From CAWAND01 sp963727915 (GTDB taxonomy: Bacteria > Chloroflexota > Anaerolineae > Anaerolineales > E44-bin32), in contig CAVSID010000001.1 of NCBI GenBank assembly GCA_963727915.1, forward strand, positions 310,001 through 374,000: 64,000 nt of DNA, given 5' to 3'. Positions within the stretch are counted from its first letter, which is position 1. Every line of letters begins with the position of its first letter. The notes under the pieces are model-generated. The model did no database searches, was not told where the DNA came from, and saw nothing but the letters and a program-made list of their open reading frames with translations. This document shows, in pieces, positions 1-8,590 of this stretch. The translations under genes and the position numbers were made by a program.

Positions 1-394
1 TCAGCGTGCCTCCCTTGAGCAGGCCGTGGTAAACAATGACGATGCTCGCCCCTTCGGCCTCGACGGGCTGGTGGATCACCTCCAGCAGACGGGCAGCTTC
101 GACCTCCAGGCCCGTCTCCTCCAAACACTCTCTTTCAGCAGCCAGGCGTGGGTCCTCATCCCCGTCCACGAAGCCGGCGGGCAGGCTCCATTTGCCCAGT
201 TCAGGTTCATTCACTCGGCGGACCAGGAGAACGCGCCCATCGTGAACAACGAAGACCGCCGCAGCGACTTTGGGGTCGAAGAAATGGACTCGTCCGCAAT
301 TGGAGCATACCGGCCGATGTTTGCCAAAGGACTGCCGGAGCTCAACGGGGCTGCCGCACGACAGGCAGTAGCGTACTCGATCGTGGAAGGACAT
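1..394 (-). CDS. NUDIX hydrolase (3' end outside window)
   Basis: Hydrolase of nucleoside-diphosphate-linked substrates. Read from the ATG at 394, the protein starts with a zinc-ribbon-like segment, with Cys pairs CLSC and CSNC about 20 residues apart. A complete Nudix box follows at about residues 70-92: Gly, five residues, Glu, seven residues, then RECLEETGL. This layout resembles NudC/ADP-ribose pyrophosphatase-like proteins with a zinc ribbon. Only about 131 residues are in the window, so the C-terminus and exact substrate are unknown. It lies just downstream of the first ECF sigma/anti-sigma pair on the same strand. Confidence 0.85.
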   Translation of the reverse strand, partial: MSFHDRVRYCLSCGSPVELRQSFGKHRPVCSNCGRVHFFDPKVAAAVFVVHDGRVLLVRRVNEPELGKWSLPAGFVDGDEDPRLAAERECLEETGLEVEAARLLEVIHQPVEAEGASIVIVYHGLLKGGTL

Positions 395-397
395 CGC

Positions 398-1137
398 TTA
401 TCGGCGGTTCTTGAACTGGACGCCGAGGAGAAGAATAAGCCCGGCGCCGAGCAGGATCTCGCTCCAGCGCAAGACGTCCACCCCGGCCAGCGTCTCTTCA
501 CCGGCCGATGGGCGTGTGAAAGTGTCCTGAGGCACGGGCGGAAGCGGGCTGGGTGCGGGACTCGCCACAGCGCCGGAGCCGGCGGCCTGCGGGAGGGCCA
601 AAGCCATCGGAGGTGTTACTTCCGCTGAACTCGAGTCAGCCCCCGGAGTCGACGCCGCCGCCCGCAGCGAGTTGGCCAGGGGAGTGCCCTCGACTTCACC
701 AACCTGCCCTCCAAAGATGGCTGGGCGTCTTGTTCGGCTTTGTCGGCCATCGCCTGTTCGGCCGGGGCGGCGGCCGGCGCCTCGAGGGCCTGAGGCGCTC
801 CGGCCATGCTGAATCTGGCCGCTGTACCCACAAAGTCGAGGCCGATCACGGCAACCAGGGCCAGCGTCATGACGGCTGTCGCCAGCCGCAGGGCCGGCCT
901 CCCCCACTGCCCTCCCCGCTGCCCGACCATTTCCGGCGTCAATCGGTAACGCCGCGGGGGTCGGAGCCGGGGAAGGCGCCGCAAGCCGGCTGTCATCCAC
1001 CGGAGCTCGGCCAGCGTGCGCGCCAATTCGGGCTCAACCTGCAGGCGTGTTTCGACCTCAGCCGCCTCAGCCGGCCTGAGCTCGCCGTCCAAGTAGGCTG
1101 AAAGTTGCTCGAGATCGCGGTCGGTCAGATGAGTCAT
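398..1137 (-). CDS. Putative anti-sigma factor, one frameshift
   Basis: Probable membrane anti-sigma factor for the ECF sigma factor directly upstream; the genes are 4 bases apart. The start at 1137 gives a cytoplasmic domain (DRDLEQLSAYLDGELRPAEA, a typical zf-HC2-like opening) and a membrane segment at about residues 85-105 (LATAVMTLALVAVIGLDFV). After a frameshift near 720 the other frame continues with a Pro/Ala-rich stretch and a second hydrophobic segment (ILLGAGLILLLGV) ending FKNRR. The N-terminal domain lacks the His-x3-Cys-x2-Cys zinc motif seen in the second anti-sigma factor of this window. Role is inferred from gene order and the N-terminal signature. Confidence 0.65.
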
Positions 1138-1141
1138 GGCA

Positions 1142-1753
1142 TCACAACGCCTCATCTTCCAGACGAAACGAAGCCGGCAAAAGTTCCCGATGGGCCTGAA
1201 GGCAATCCCGCAACCGCAGTCGAGCTCGCGCCAGCCGGCTCTTGACCGTGCCCAACGGCTTCCCCAAGACCTGGGATGCCTCGTGATAGTCGTGCCCCTG
1301 CACATCCACCAGGATGGCGACAAGCCGGAACTCATCCGGCAAACCGGTAAGGCAATCCTCTAGCGCTCGAGCCAGCTCGGCCTGCTGCGCTTCCAACTCC
1401 GGATCCCCCACCTCGGAGGCCAGGACGCCTGCCGAATCGGCCTCATCCGGATCGTCAAGAGGGTTCAAGTCCTCCAATCCGATCGCCGGCCGGCGCTTAA
1501 GCCGCCGGAGTTCATCGTAGCAGGCATTGGTAACAATGCGCAGAATCCAGGCCCTGAAGGAGCCCCCCCGATAGCGCCGCAGACCCTTGTACGCCGAGAT
1601 GAAGGCTTCTTGCGCGGCGTCATCGGCTGCCTGGGGATCACCAAGGATCCGGTAGGCGAGGTTGTAAACCTGATCCTGGTAACCCAAAATCAGGCGGTTG
1701 AATGCCTCAAGATCGCCGCGCTTGGCATCGTCGATCAGGTGGGGCTCATCCAT
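1142..1753 (-). CDS. ECF RNA polymerase sigma factor
   Basis: Alternative sigma factor of 203 residues that redirects RNA polymerase. Region 2 covers about residues 10-90 (DQVYNLAYRILGDPQAADDAAQEAF, core-binding and -10 recognition) and region 4 about 130-190 (LPDEFRLVAILVDVQG, GKPLGTVKSRLARAR). An upstream extension of the frame is Pro/Arg-rich and unlike sigma factors, so the ATG at 1753 is preferred. A good sigma-70-type promoter ends only 6 bases before that ATG, so the mRNA may be leaderless. The next gene is its likely anti-sigma factor. Confidence 0.9.
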   Translation of the reverse strand: MDEPHLIDDAKRGDLEAFNRLILGYQDQVYNLAYRILGDPQAADDAAQEAFISAYKGLRRYRGGSFRAWILRIVTNACYDELRRLKRRPAIGLEDLNPLDDPDEADSAGVLASEVGDPELEAQQAELARALEDCLTGLPDEFRLVAILVDVQGHDYHEASQVLGKPLGTVKSRLARARLRLRDCLQAHRELLPASFRLEDEAL

Positions 1754-1759
1754 GCGGCC

Positions 1760-1788
1760 ATGATAGCCCACGCCGAGGAGCCGATCAA
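1760..1788 (-). promoter_or_regulatory. Sigma-70-type promoter of the first ECF sigma gene
   Basis: On the minus strand, TTGATC (1783-1788), a 17-base spacer and TATCAT (1760-1765). The expected start of transcription falls at about 1753-1754, the A of the sigma gene's ATG. That predicts a leaderless or nearly leaderless mRNA. Confidence 0.5.
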
Positions 1789-1895
1789 GGCGGGCGGGAA
1801 GCTGCAGACTACCCGAGGCGGGCGCTGGGCGCGAACCGCCGCCTGGCACCAAGCTCAGACGACGGTTCGATCCGCAAGGGGTTCTGCGCCGGAAG

Positions 1896-2831
1896 CTAGT
1901 ATTGGCTGTAGCTGGATGTCGGTTGGGCGGTTGCGCCGGCGCTGGCGCTGGATTCGATCGGCTCACCGGAAGGCGAGAGCAGATACCACGTGCCCCCGAA
2001 GCTCTGTATGCCCTGACCGGCCACGTCGCCTGGGGCGTGGTCGCCCTTGAACGTGTAGAGAGGATGCCCGTTGTAAGTCACCTGGATGGCTCCGTCTGGC
2101 CGTGTCAGAGTTCCCAGAAGCGAGGCGTCGGCGCCGCTCCCGGCGCTGGGCTGACCAGTGGTGGTCACGGGCGGCCAGGCGCCGGCGCACGCGTCAGTGC
2201 AGGCCGACTGATCGGGTGAATCCGCAGTTAGCAGATAGAGGCTGAGCCCTTGGGCGTCGACGAGGATCTTTCCCATCGATGAGTCTGCCGAGGCCACCGT
2301 GTCGCCAGCCGGGCTTCCGCCGCCTGAGTCGCCGGAAGCGGCGCTGGCCTTCAAGGCATCTCCGGCCGGAGACACCACATACCAGATCCCGCCGAACTTG
2401 TCGATGCCCTGCCCATTCACATCCCCGGCGGCCTGGTCCTTGACAAAGTAGTAGAGCGGATGCCCGTTGTAAGTCACCTGCGGAGTGCCGTCGGCGCGGG
2501 AGATCGTGCCCAGCTTGGAGGCATCCACGCCGGCTCCGGCGGTGGCGCTGCCCGTCACGGACAGCGGCGGCCAAGCGGCAGCGCAGGCGTCGGCGCAGAT
2601 CGAAGCATCTGGAGAATCCCCGGTCAACAGGTAGAGAGTCTTTCCATTGCCGTCGACCAAGATCGTGCCCAGCGGCGAGTCAGCAGAAGCCACGGTGACC
2701 TCGGTGGACATCGCCGCCCCCGACGCTTGAGTTGCCGGCACACCTGTGGCGGCTGCGCCCCCACAAGCAGCCACGGCCAGGCCTCCAATTGTGAAAATCA
2801 TCACGAGTGAGCTCTTCGTCGGATGCGACAT
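1896..2831 (-). CDS. Lipoprotein with two COG4315-type secreted repeats
   Basis: Exported lipoprotein of 311 residues. The ATG at 2831 follows a strong GGAGGAGGGAG ribosome site. The signal peptide ends in a lipobox (AVAAC) at about residues 18-23. Two homologous repeats of about 120 residues follow, at about 45-165 and 180-300. Each contains ILVD..G..LYLL, a CADAC or CTDAC cysteine pair followed by AWPP, VTYNGHPLY and FGG.WY. This matches the 'secreted repeat of unknown function' family (Lipoprotein_15, PF03640/COG4315). No enzymatic function is established. It sits between two ECF sigma/anti-sigma pairs and may be a target of one of them. Confidence 0.85.
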   Translation of the reverse strand: MSHPTKSSLVMIFTIGGLAVAACGGAAATGVPATQASGAAMSTEVTVASADSPLGTILVDGNGKTLYLLTGDSPDASICADACAAAWPPLSVTGSATAGAGVDASKLGTISRADGTPQVTYNGHPLYYFVKDQAAGDVNGQGIDKFGGIWYVVSPAGDALKASAASGDSGGGSPAGDTVASADSSMGKILVDAQGLSLYLLTADSPDQSACTDACAGAWPPVTTTGQPSAGSGADASLLGTLTRPDGAIQVTYNGHPLYTFKGDHAPGDVAGQGIQSFGGTWYLLSPSGEPIESSASAGATAQPTSSYSQY

Positions 2832-2898
2832 ACTCCCTCCTCCATCAAACAGTGCAACCAATCGGGGGGCCGGCGGTCAGCCGCCCGTATCGCTTATC

Positions 2899-2927
2899 TA
2901 TACGCCTCGCGGATTAAGATTGGATTG
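2899..2927 (-). promoter_or_regulatory. Candidate ECF-type promoter upstream of the repeat lipoprotein
   Basis: Minus strand: CAATCC (2922-2927), 17 bases, CGTATA (2899-2904), about 68 bases before the lipoprotein ATG. There is no good sigma-70 box here. The pair resembles CCATCC/CGAATA-like elements that I recall for SigK-type ECF factors, and the neighbouring 3719-4342 gene encodes a SigK/RskA-like pair. This is inference from motif resemblance only. Confidence 0.3.
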
Positions 2928-2961
2928 GTAGCAGAGGAGAAAACGGGAAGACCCGTTGCGC

Positions 2962-3712
2962 CTAGAAGTCCCCGCTGAGCACGTTCGTCCCAATGGGCGC
3001 AGGGCTGCCGCCCTCGGGCTCGATCGTCACGCCAAAGCCTGCATAGGCCTGGAGCGGATCGGGGGCACGGATCACCACGAGTGTAAATGTCTTGCCGCCC
3101 GTTGACTGAAACGTGCCCGCACTCACCCGCCCGTCGCTCCGCGTTCGTAGCCAGACTTGGTAGGTCCGACCGGGAGGGAGGGGCTCCAGACCCCAGGCGT
3201 ACATCGCCGCCACCGGGCGATCGGGGTCAAACACAATAGTTCCATAGGCGTCCTGGCCCTCGAACAGCACCGATGTAGCACCAGGATAGGCAGCGATGGC
3301 CTGGGCGATCTGACTCGCACCCAGCTCGACTCTGAAGGCGGGCTTGATCCTGGCGCAGACCGAGCACCTGCTGCAGCAAGGCCAGGTTGACCAGCAACAC
3401 GGCAGCCACGGCGGTCCCGAGGGCCAATCGCCAGAGAGAGAAACGCCTACCGAAAGGCTGCCTGGCAGCCGAGGCCGCATTGGCTGTGGTTTCCATGCGA
3501 AGCATCAGCGCTTGCCGAAGCCCGTCGGGGGGCGCCGCATCCGGCAAGGCCATCAGCAAGCCCTCGGCCACCGCCCGGTATTCCGACAACAGCGCGCTGC
3601 AATTGGGACAGGACGGAAGATGCGATTCAACCTGCGCCCTCTCATCGTCTTCCAGGCTGTTAAGGGCGTATTCTGCCAGCAAGGGTTCAATTTCTCGGCA
3701 ATCGTCCGCCAT
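2962..3712 (-). CDS. RskA-like anti-sigma factor, one frameshift
   Basis: Membrane anti-sigma factor paired with the ECF sigma gene 6 bases upstream. The start at 3712 gives a zinc-binding anti-sigma domain with His-LPS-Cys-PN-Cys (H-x3-C-x2-C) at about residues 30-38. A membrane segment follows at about 95-115 (LALGTAVAAVLLVNLALL). After a frameshift near 3340 the other frame carries the extracytoplasmic RskA-type domain (VAAMYAWGLEPLPPGRTYQV, SAGTF, PAPIGTNVLSGDF). The halves join without loss of family similarity, so a sequencing indel is more likely than decay. Confidence 0.8.
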
Positions 3713-3718
3713 GCTGTC

Positions 3719-4342
3719 TTAGACCTCTCTGTCTTCGTTAACGCCTGAATCGCCCGCTTCGGATGGCTCGCCTCGTGCGTCGCCCATCGGCTCGAACCAT
3801 ACTTGACGAAGCTTTTCCATGCCGAGCCGAAGGCGCGTCTTCACCGTCCCCAGTGGGACCCCCAGGTATTGTGAAATCTGGCTGTGGGACATCCCATGGT
3901 AGTAGGCGCAGGTGATGGCCGCCCTCTGTTCATCTGGCAGGCTTTGCACGGCGAAGTACAGGCTCTTCCAGCGGGCCTCATCCGTGCGGCTCACGCTATC
4001 TCCTAGCATCGGCTCCCAACCGGTCTCAGGATCCGGGGGCTCCACCAGCTGGGGCTTCCGCGCTGCGCGGCGAAGCCGGTCGAGGGCAACATGCCGGGTG
4101 ATAGTGAGCAGCCAACCCATGAAGCTACCCCGTCCTGGGCGAAAGGTCTCCGCCCGGGTCCAAACCTTCAGAAATGCTTCTTGAACGACCTCTTCGGCTG
4201 CCATCGGATCGACCATCATCTTCAGCGCCAGGCCGTATACCTTGGGGGATGTCAAGTCGTAGAGCGCGAGGAAGGCCCCCCGATCGCCGTCGGCGACACG
4301 GGCCGCCAGTCTAACGTGGTCCTGTTGTGGGTCCAAGCTCAC
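3719..4342 (-). CDS. ECF sigma factor, SigK-like
   Basis: ECF sigma factor of 207 residues. Region 2 covers about 10-95 (SPKVYGLALKMMVDPMAAEE, FLKVWTRAETFRPGRGSFMG). Region 4 covers about 135-185 (QRAAITCAYYHGMSHSQISQ, GVPLGTVKTRLRLGMEKLR). A GTG start at 4342 is used. It lies 23 bases downstream of panD and is followed at once by its RskA-like anti-sigma factor, so the three genes may be co-transcribed. The stimulus is unknown. Confidence 0.9.
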   Translation of the reverse strand: MSLDPQQDHVRLAARVADGDRGAFLALYDLTSPKVYGLALKMMVDPMAAEEVVQEAFLKVWTRAETFRPGRGSFMGWLLTITRHVALDRLRRAARKPQLVEPPDPETGWEPMLGDSVSRTDEARWKSLYFAVQSLPDEQRAAITCAYYHGMSHSQISQYLGVPLGTVKTRLRLGMEKLRQVWFEPMGDARGEPSEAGDSGVNEDREV

Positions 4343-4365
4343 CAGACAGCAACCATCCCGCCCTG

Positions 4366-4722
4366 CTAGGTTTCAGGGCCTGATAGGCTGCGGACGACTC
4401 GGTTGTGTGAGTCGAGAAGCAGGATGACGGCCTCGACTGGTGTGTCTGAGAGCTCAAATCCCATGACGATGATCTCTTCTCCAACCCCGATCAAGTGCGC
4501 CGCCGCCCCGTTGATGCCGATCCCCCCCGAGCCACGCTCGCCAGGGATGACATACGTCTCAAGCCGCGAACCGGTGGTGTTGCTCACAACCAGAACCTTC
4601 TCGCCCACATGCAACCCGCTCTGATCGATCAAGTCCGCATCGATCGTGATGCTGCCGACATAGTGTAGGTCAGCTTCGGTCACCGTCGCTTTGTGGAGTT
4701 TCGACCGCAGGAACCACCGCAT
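4366..4722 (-). CDS. panD: Aspartate 1-decarboxylase (pyruvoyl-dependent)
   Basis: Makes beta-alanine from L-aspartate for pantothenate and coenzyme A synthesis (EC 4.1.1.11). At 118 residues it has normal family length. The self-cleavage site that creates the pyruvoyl group is Gly23-Ser24 in LHYVGSITID. The family features KLHKATVTEADL, GSGGIGINGAAAHL and GEEIIVMGF are all present. It is cytoplasmic and homotetrameric in the family. No other pantothenate gene is nearby; the ECF sigma gene follows 23 bases downstream. Confidence 0.97.
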   Translation of the reverse strand: MRWFLRSKLHKATVTEADLHYVGSITIDADLIDQSGLHVGEKVLVVSNTTGSRLETYVIPGERGSGGIGINGAAAHLIGVGEEIIVMGFELSDTPVEAVILLLDSHNRVVRSLSGPET

Positions 4723-4811
4723 AGGGCTACGCTTCTCTGTGGATCACTCAGGACGAGTAGGTTCTCAGCATTCTAAAGCTTGGGCGGCCCTGCTACAAGG
4801 CCCTTGGTCCG

Positions 4812-4841
4812 TTGCCCGCCGGCGATCCTTGGCCGTACAAT
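4812..4841 (+). promoter_or_regulatory. Promoter upstream of small membrane ORF and GNAT gene
   Basis: TTGCCC (4812-4817), an 18-base spacer and TACAAT (4836-4841). Transcription from about 4848 would precede the ribosome site TTGGAGG (4860-4866) of the small membrane reading frame at 4872. Confidence 0.45.
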
Positions 4842-4871
4842 GAGTTCAGCCGAATACGCTTGGAGGACGGA

Positions 4872-5042
4872 GTGGAGGTCACCAAGAACCTTGGCATGTT
4901 GCTGCTGGCAGTATGGCTGATCGTGTAGGGGATCCTGAACCTGGGGATCATCAACTTCGGCCGGTCCGGCGTTCTCCTAGCCGTTCTCGCCCTGGCAGGC
5001 GGGATCGTCCTGCTCATCCGCCGCTCGTCGAGATGGCGGTGA
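4872..5042 (+). pseudogene. Small two-helix membrane protein with in-frame TAG
   Basis: A good ribosome site (GGAGG, 4862-4866) precedes GTG 4872. Translation gives VEVTKNLGMLLLAVWLIV, a TAG at 4926-4928, then in the same frame GILNLGIINF, a hydrophobic stretch (VLLAVLALAGGIVLLIRR) and a TGA at 5040-5042. Without the TAG this is a 56-residue protein with two membrane segments, like small uncharacterised membrane proteins that I recall from Chloroflexota. Its end overlaps the start of the acetyltransferase gene, suggesting translational coupling. The TAG could be a mutation, a base-call error or a recoded codon. Confidence 0.55.
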
Positions 5043-5593
5043 CCTACGCCCCCCTTACACCCGAACGTTGGGATGATCTGGTGCGGCTCTTCGGAGATCA
5101 CGGCGCCGGCGGCTGCTGGTGCATGTTCTGGCGCACCAGCCGCGCCAAGTTTTCACGCCAAGGCAACCAGGGAAACCGGAGCGCCTTCCGGTCATTGGTC
5201 GACGGCGGTCACGTCACGGGGGTGATCGCCTATGTCGACGACGCGCCGGCCGGATGGATTTCCATCGCCCCCCGCGAGAGCTATGCTTCCTTAGAACGCA
5301 GCCGCAAGCTGAAACGGATCGACGATCAACCGGTCTGGTCGATCGTCTGCTTCTTTATCGATCGGGCCCACCGCAACCGAGGGCTGATGCCGGGTTTGAT
5401 CGAAGCCGCTGTGACCTTCGCCGCCGAGCAAGGCGCCAGACTGGTGGAAGCCTATCCGACGGATCCAGAATACGATCCACGCGGCCCGGCCGAGGCTTAC
5501 ATGGGCGTGCTTCCCAGTTTTCTAGGGGCAGGATTTCAGGAGGTTGCCCGGCCGTCACCCGGCCGGGTCATCGTCCGGCGGAGACTCACCTAG
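5033..5593 (+). CDS. GNAT family N-acetyltransferase
   Basis: Cytoplasmic acetyl-CoA-dependent acyltransferase of 186 residues. The central strand (WSIVCFFIDRAHRNRGLM) and following helix (GLIEAAVTFAAEQGA) form the acetyl-CoA-binding motif A, with R/Q-x-x-G-x-x-like RNRGLM. The Trp/Cys-rich N-terminal part (GGCWCMFWRTSR) is typical of a subfamily of uncharacterised GNATs. The start ATG 5033 overlaps the stop of the small membrane reading frame. The 3' end overlaps by 39 bases the convergent gene on the other strand. Substrate unknown. Confidence 0.88.
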   Translation: MAVTYAPLTPERWDDLVRLFGDHGAGGCWCMFWRTSRAKFSRQGNQGNRSAFRSLVDGGHVTGVIAYVDDAPAGWISIAPRESYASLERSRKLKRIDDQPVWSIVCFFIDRAHRNRGLMPGLIEAAVTFAAEQGARLVEAYPTDPEYDPRGPAEAYMGVLPSFLGAGFQEVARPSPGRVIVRRRLT

Positions 5594-5776
5594 CATCCCC
5601 CGTTCGCGCTGCTTGGCCAGCCAGAACTGGATGAGCCTCTGGCGGTCGGCCTCAGTGAGAACATCAGAGTCATCTAGCGTGCGTTTGAGAGCATCGTAGC
5701 CCGCGTCGAACGCACCCTGGTTGATGCGTTGAGTCAGCTCGTCGATAACCACTTGTCGTTCCCAATCGAGGGCCAT
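5555..5776 (-). CDS. Small conserved-looking hypothetical protein
   Basis: Seventy-three residues, mostly charged and helical (DWERQVVIDELTQRINQGAF, DVLTEADRQRLIQFWLAKQR), with no membrane segment or signal peptide. It has strong G/C preference at third codon positions and a clear ATG at 5776. It overlaps the acetyltransferase gene tail to tail by 39 bases. I do not recognise the family. Confidence 0.6.
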   Translation of the reverse strand: MALDWERQVVIDELTQRINQGAFDAGYDALKRTLDDSDVLTEADRQRLIQFWLAKQRERGMLGESPPDDDPAG

Positions 5777-6077
5777 CCGCCACCTTCCCCGGACCGATCA
5801 CATCGCCCAGCCGCTCCGTCGCCGATCGCGCCAATTCTAGGTGACGGCCTCCGGACGGTCAACTGGCGACCTCCCTGAGCTTCCTCCAGCCTCCCACGAC
5901 ATGTACAATGCGAGGTGAGATTTGGGACGACCTTCGGGCGACGATCGGGGGCGGCTGGTTGATTGAACCGGTTTGTCTCCCCGATCGTTCATTAAACAAC
6001 AGCCGGCCGGGCAAGGCTGGTAAAAGCTCCAGAGGTGCCATGCCTACCTCTTCGCACCCTCATCACAAACTCTCCTG
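5777..6077 (+). other. Intergenic region upstream of the permease gene
   Basis: About 300 bases. A TACAAT at about 5904-5909 could be a -10 element, but no matching -35 is seen. I see no convincing gene or repeat here. Confidence 0.3.
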
Positions 6078-7592
6078 ATGACTGAAGCACAGTCTGGAGA
6101 TCGCGCCCAGGGGGCCGCCCGCCAAAGCCTGGCGGCCCTGCGCCGTGGCGATCGCCCAAGCGCCCGCCGTCTCGCCTTCCGCGCCTTGGAGATGGATCCT
6201 CGCAACGAGATCGGCTGGCTGATCCTGGCGGCCCTGGCAGACACCGACGCCAGGCGCGGCTACCTCACCCATCTCCTTGAAATCCATCCCGATAGCCGGC
6301 GCGCCCTCCAGGCCCTGGAAGAGTTGGAGAGTAGGCCGCTTCCGGCGTCGCCCTATCTGCCGGCCCAGCCGGCCCAGATCTTTCCGCCAGCCGGGCCCAG
6401 TGCGCCTGCTCCCGGGGGACTCCCAGCGCCCCCGGAGTTGGACGTCCCCCCAAGAGCCGCGGCGGGGCGCGTGGCTGGGGGGCTACTGCGCGGCGGCGCC
6501 CGCATCTTGGGCACGTTGGGCGGAATCGCGTTCCTCACGCTGTTCGGCTTGATCATGTCCGAACGCGGCCGGGAGGGGCTGCCGGCCCAGATGCTCCAAT
6601 CAGCCGGTGACGCCCTGGTGCAACTGGTCCGGTGGGTGATCTCCCATCCGCAGATCTACACCTGGCATCGCACAGAGCAGGCGGCCCTTCGATTGGTGTC
6701 CGAAACCTTCGCCAACAGCGCCGCCTTGCTCATGGGCGCGCTTGGCCTGGCTGTCATCCTGGGCGTGCCGCTGGGCCTGTTCGCCGCCATTACACGGCGC
6801 CGAGGCGGCGGCTCGCTGGCCACGATCTTTTCCGTGCTGGGGATCTCCACACCCAGCTTCTTGCTGGCAATGGTCTTGTGGGTGGTCGACATCAAGGTCC
6901 ACAACACTTTCAACATCAAGGTCCTTCCGACCTCGGGCTTTGGCTTCGACGCCCACCTGATCTTCCCGGCGCTGGTCCTGGCCGCCAGGCCGCTGGCGCA
7001 GGTTGCCCAGATCACCTATATCTCTCTGGTGGACGTGCTTAGCACGGACTACGTCCGTACGGCACGCGCCAAGGGGCTCTTCCCCCGTTTGATCTACTTC
7101 AGGCATGCGTTCAGAAACCTGTGGATTCCCATCCTGACCACGTTGGGCTCATCTCTGCGTTTCTCGCTGGCAAGCCTGCCGGTGGTCGAAGTGTTCTTTG
7201 ATTGGCCGGGGGTCGGCTCCACACTCCTGGAAGCCATTCGATTGGGCAATGCCCCTTTGGTGACCGATCTTATCGTCTCCCTCGGACTCTTCTTCCTGAT
7301 CGTTAACCAGGCCCTCGACTGGCTCTTCCCGCTGCTCAACCCAGTGCTGCGGCAGTCGGGGGACGCCGAGCGACGCCGTGATGAGCGCGGCCTGCTGGCG
7401 CTCGTGCGCGATGGGATCGGCGAGGTCGTCGATACCTTTGATGATCTGCGCCGGCTGCTCCCGGGCCGCCGGCACGCGGCGCCCGTGTCTCGACTGAACT
7501 CTGGCCCGATCGAAGCCGCCGAACCGGACGAGCAGCCTGCAGCGCATCGCTCGCCCCGTCGCCTGCGCAGCCTTCTGTTAATCCGGCCCTGA
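6078..7592 (+). CDS. TPR-like domain fused to DppB-type ABC permease
   Basis: Inner-membrane permease of the oligopeptide/dipeptide ABC family (DppB/OppB-like). Residues about 1-80 are TPR-like (RRLAFRALEMDPRNEIGWL, HLLEIHPDSRRALQALEEL), followed by a Pro/Ala-rich linker to about 130. Membrane segments follow: one near 143-163, then the permease core from about 212. The cytoplasmic EAA-type loop that contacts the ATPase is near DVLSTDYVRTARAKGL. The usual permease ends at LNPVLRQ (about residue 430), but this frame continues another 75 residues toward the next permease domain before a stop. The change to the second frame near 7578 suggests a single longer protein broken by an indel. No ATPase or binding-protein gene is adjacent. 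Confidence 0.75.
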   Translation: MTEAQSGDRAQGAARQSLAALRRGDRPSARRLAFRALEMDPRNEIGWLILAALADTDARRGYLTHLLEIHPDSRRALQALEELESRPLPASPYLPAQPAQIFPPAGPSAPAPGGLPAPPELDVPPRAAAGRVAGGLLRGGARILGTLGGIAFLTLFGLIMSERGREGLPAQMLQSAGDALVQLVRWVISHPQIYTWHRTEQAALRLVSETFANSAALLMGALGLAVILGVPLGLFAAITRRRGGGSLATIFSVLGISTPSFLLAMVLWVVDIKVHNTFNIKVLPTSGFGFDAHLIFPALVLAARPLAQVAQITYISLVDVLSTDYVRTARAKGLFPRLIYFRHAFRNLWIPILTTLGSSLRFSLASLPVVEVFFDWPGVGSTLLEAIRLGNAPLVTDLIVSLGLFFLIVNQALDWLFPLLNPVLRQSGDAERRRDERGLLALVRDGIGEVVDTFDDLRRLLPGRRHAAPVSRLNSGPIEAAEPDEQPAAHRSPRRLRSLLLIRP

Positions 7593-8590
7593 TCCTTGGC
7601 GGGCTGATGGTCATCGGCTTTACGGCCATGGCCGTGGGCGGCGAAGCCTGGACCGGGGCCAACGCCTATCAACCCCACGGCGTGATGATGATTGAAGGCA
7701 CCATCGGCGCACCGCCGTACGCGCCGTCATCGGTGTTCCCATGGGGCACCGACCAGCTCGGCCGGGACATCCAGGCCCTGGTCCTCTCCGGCGCTCGCCA
7801 GACTCTGCTTCTGGCGTTCTTTGCCACTGTCGCTCGATTGCTGCTGGGGAGCGTCTTGGGGATGCTGGCCGGCTGGGCGCAGGGCGGTTGGCTCGATCAG
7901 TTCGTCACCGGCGCCATGGGGGTATGGGCGGCCTTTCCGGTGACCTTGTTCGCCATGATCCTCATTCAGGCCATCGGCATCAAACAGGGCGTGTGGGTGT
8001 TCGTCGTGGCCCTGTCCGTGGTGGGATGGGGAGAGGTCGCCCAGTTGATGCGCAACAAGGTCATCGAGCTCAAACCGCGCCTATTCGTCGAGGCGGCCCG
8101 CTCGCATCGGCTCGCGCTCGACCCATATCCTCAGGCGCCACCTGCTCCCCAACCTGGTGTCGCCGCTGCTGGTGATGGCAGCACTGGAGATGGGCGGGGT
8201 CCTCATGCTCCTGGCCGAGCTGGGCTTCCTCAACATCTTTCTTGGGGGCGGCTACCAAGCCATGATCGCCGAGTCGGGCGCCATGATCCCCGTCATCGAG
8301 CATTTCTCCGATATTCCCGGAATGGGGCGCCCTGCTGGCCAACATCCGTCAGTGGTGGCGAGCTTATCCGTGGATGGCCTGGTATCCGGGGCTGGCCTTC
8401 TTCCTGGCCATCATGGCCTTTCAACCTGCTCGGAGAGGGCATCCGTCGCATGGTGGACCGGGGCCAGTTCGACCTGAGCCGGCTGGTCAACCGCTACACG
8501 CTGCTGGCCTCCACGGGGCTGGTCATTCTGCTGGTCGTCGGCCTGCGCAGGTCGCCTCCCCATGGGGGTCTATCAGGGCGAGGCCAGCTC
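7593..8590 (+). pseudogene. DppC-type ABC permease domain, several frameshifts
   Basis: Second peptide-permease domain, DppC/OppC-like. NPALILGGLMVIGFTAMAVG is the first membrane segment; then come PWGTDQLGRDIQALVLSGAR (typical DppC signature), several membrane helices and the EAA loop (IELKPRLFVEAARS). The reading frame changes near 8105, 8322, 8422 and 8550. Reassembled, the protein is well conserved (LLPNLVSPLLVMAALEMGG, FNLLGEGIRRM). No start codon or ribosome site is obvious at its beginning, so it may be fused to the preceding permease. After the last helix the chain runs on into a peptidase-like domain. Confidence 0.65.

Noticed and set aside
4793..5101. Minus-strand frame of 102 codons overlapping the small membrane ORF and acetyltransferase start
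   Set aside because: Opposite strand of a region with promoter, ribosome site and coding features on the plus strand; no protein features.
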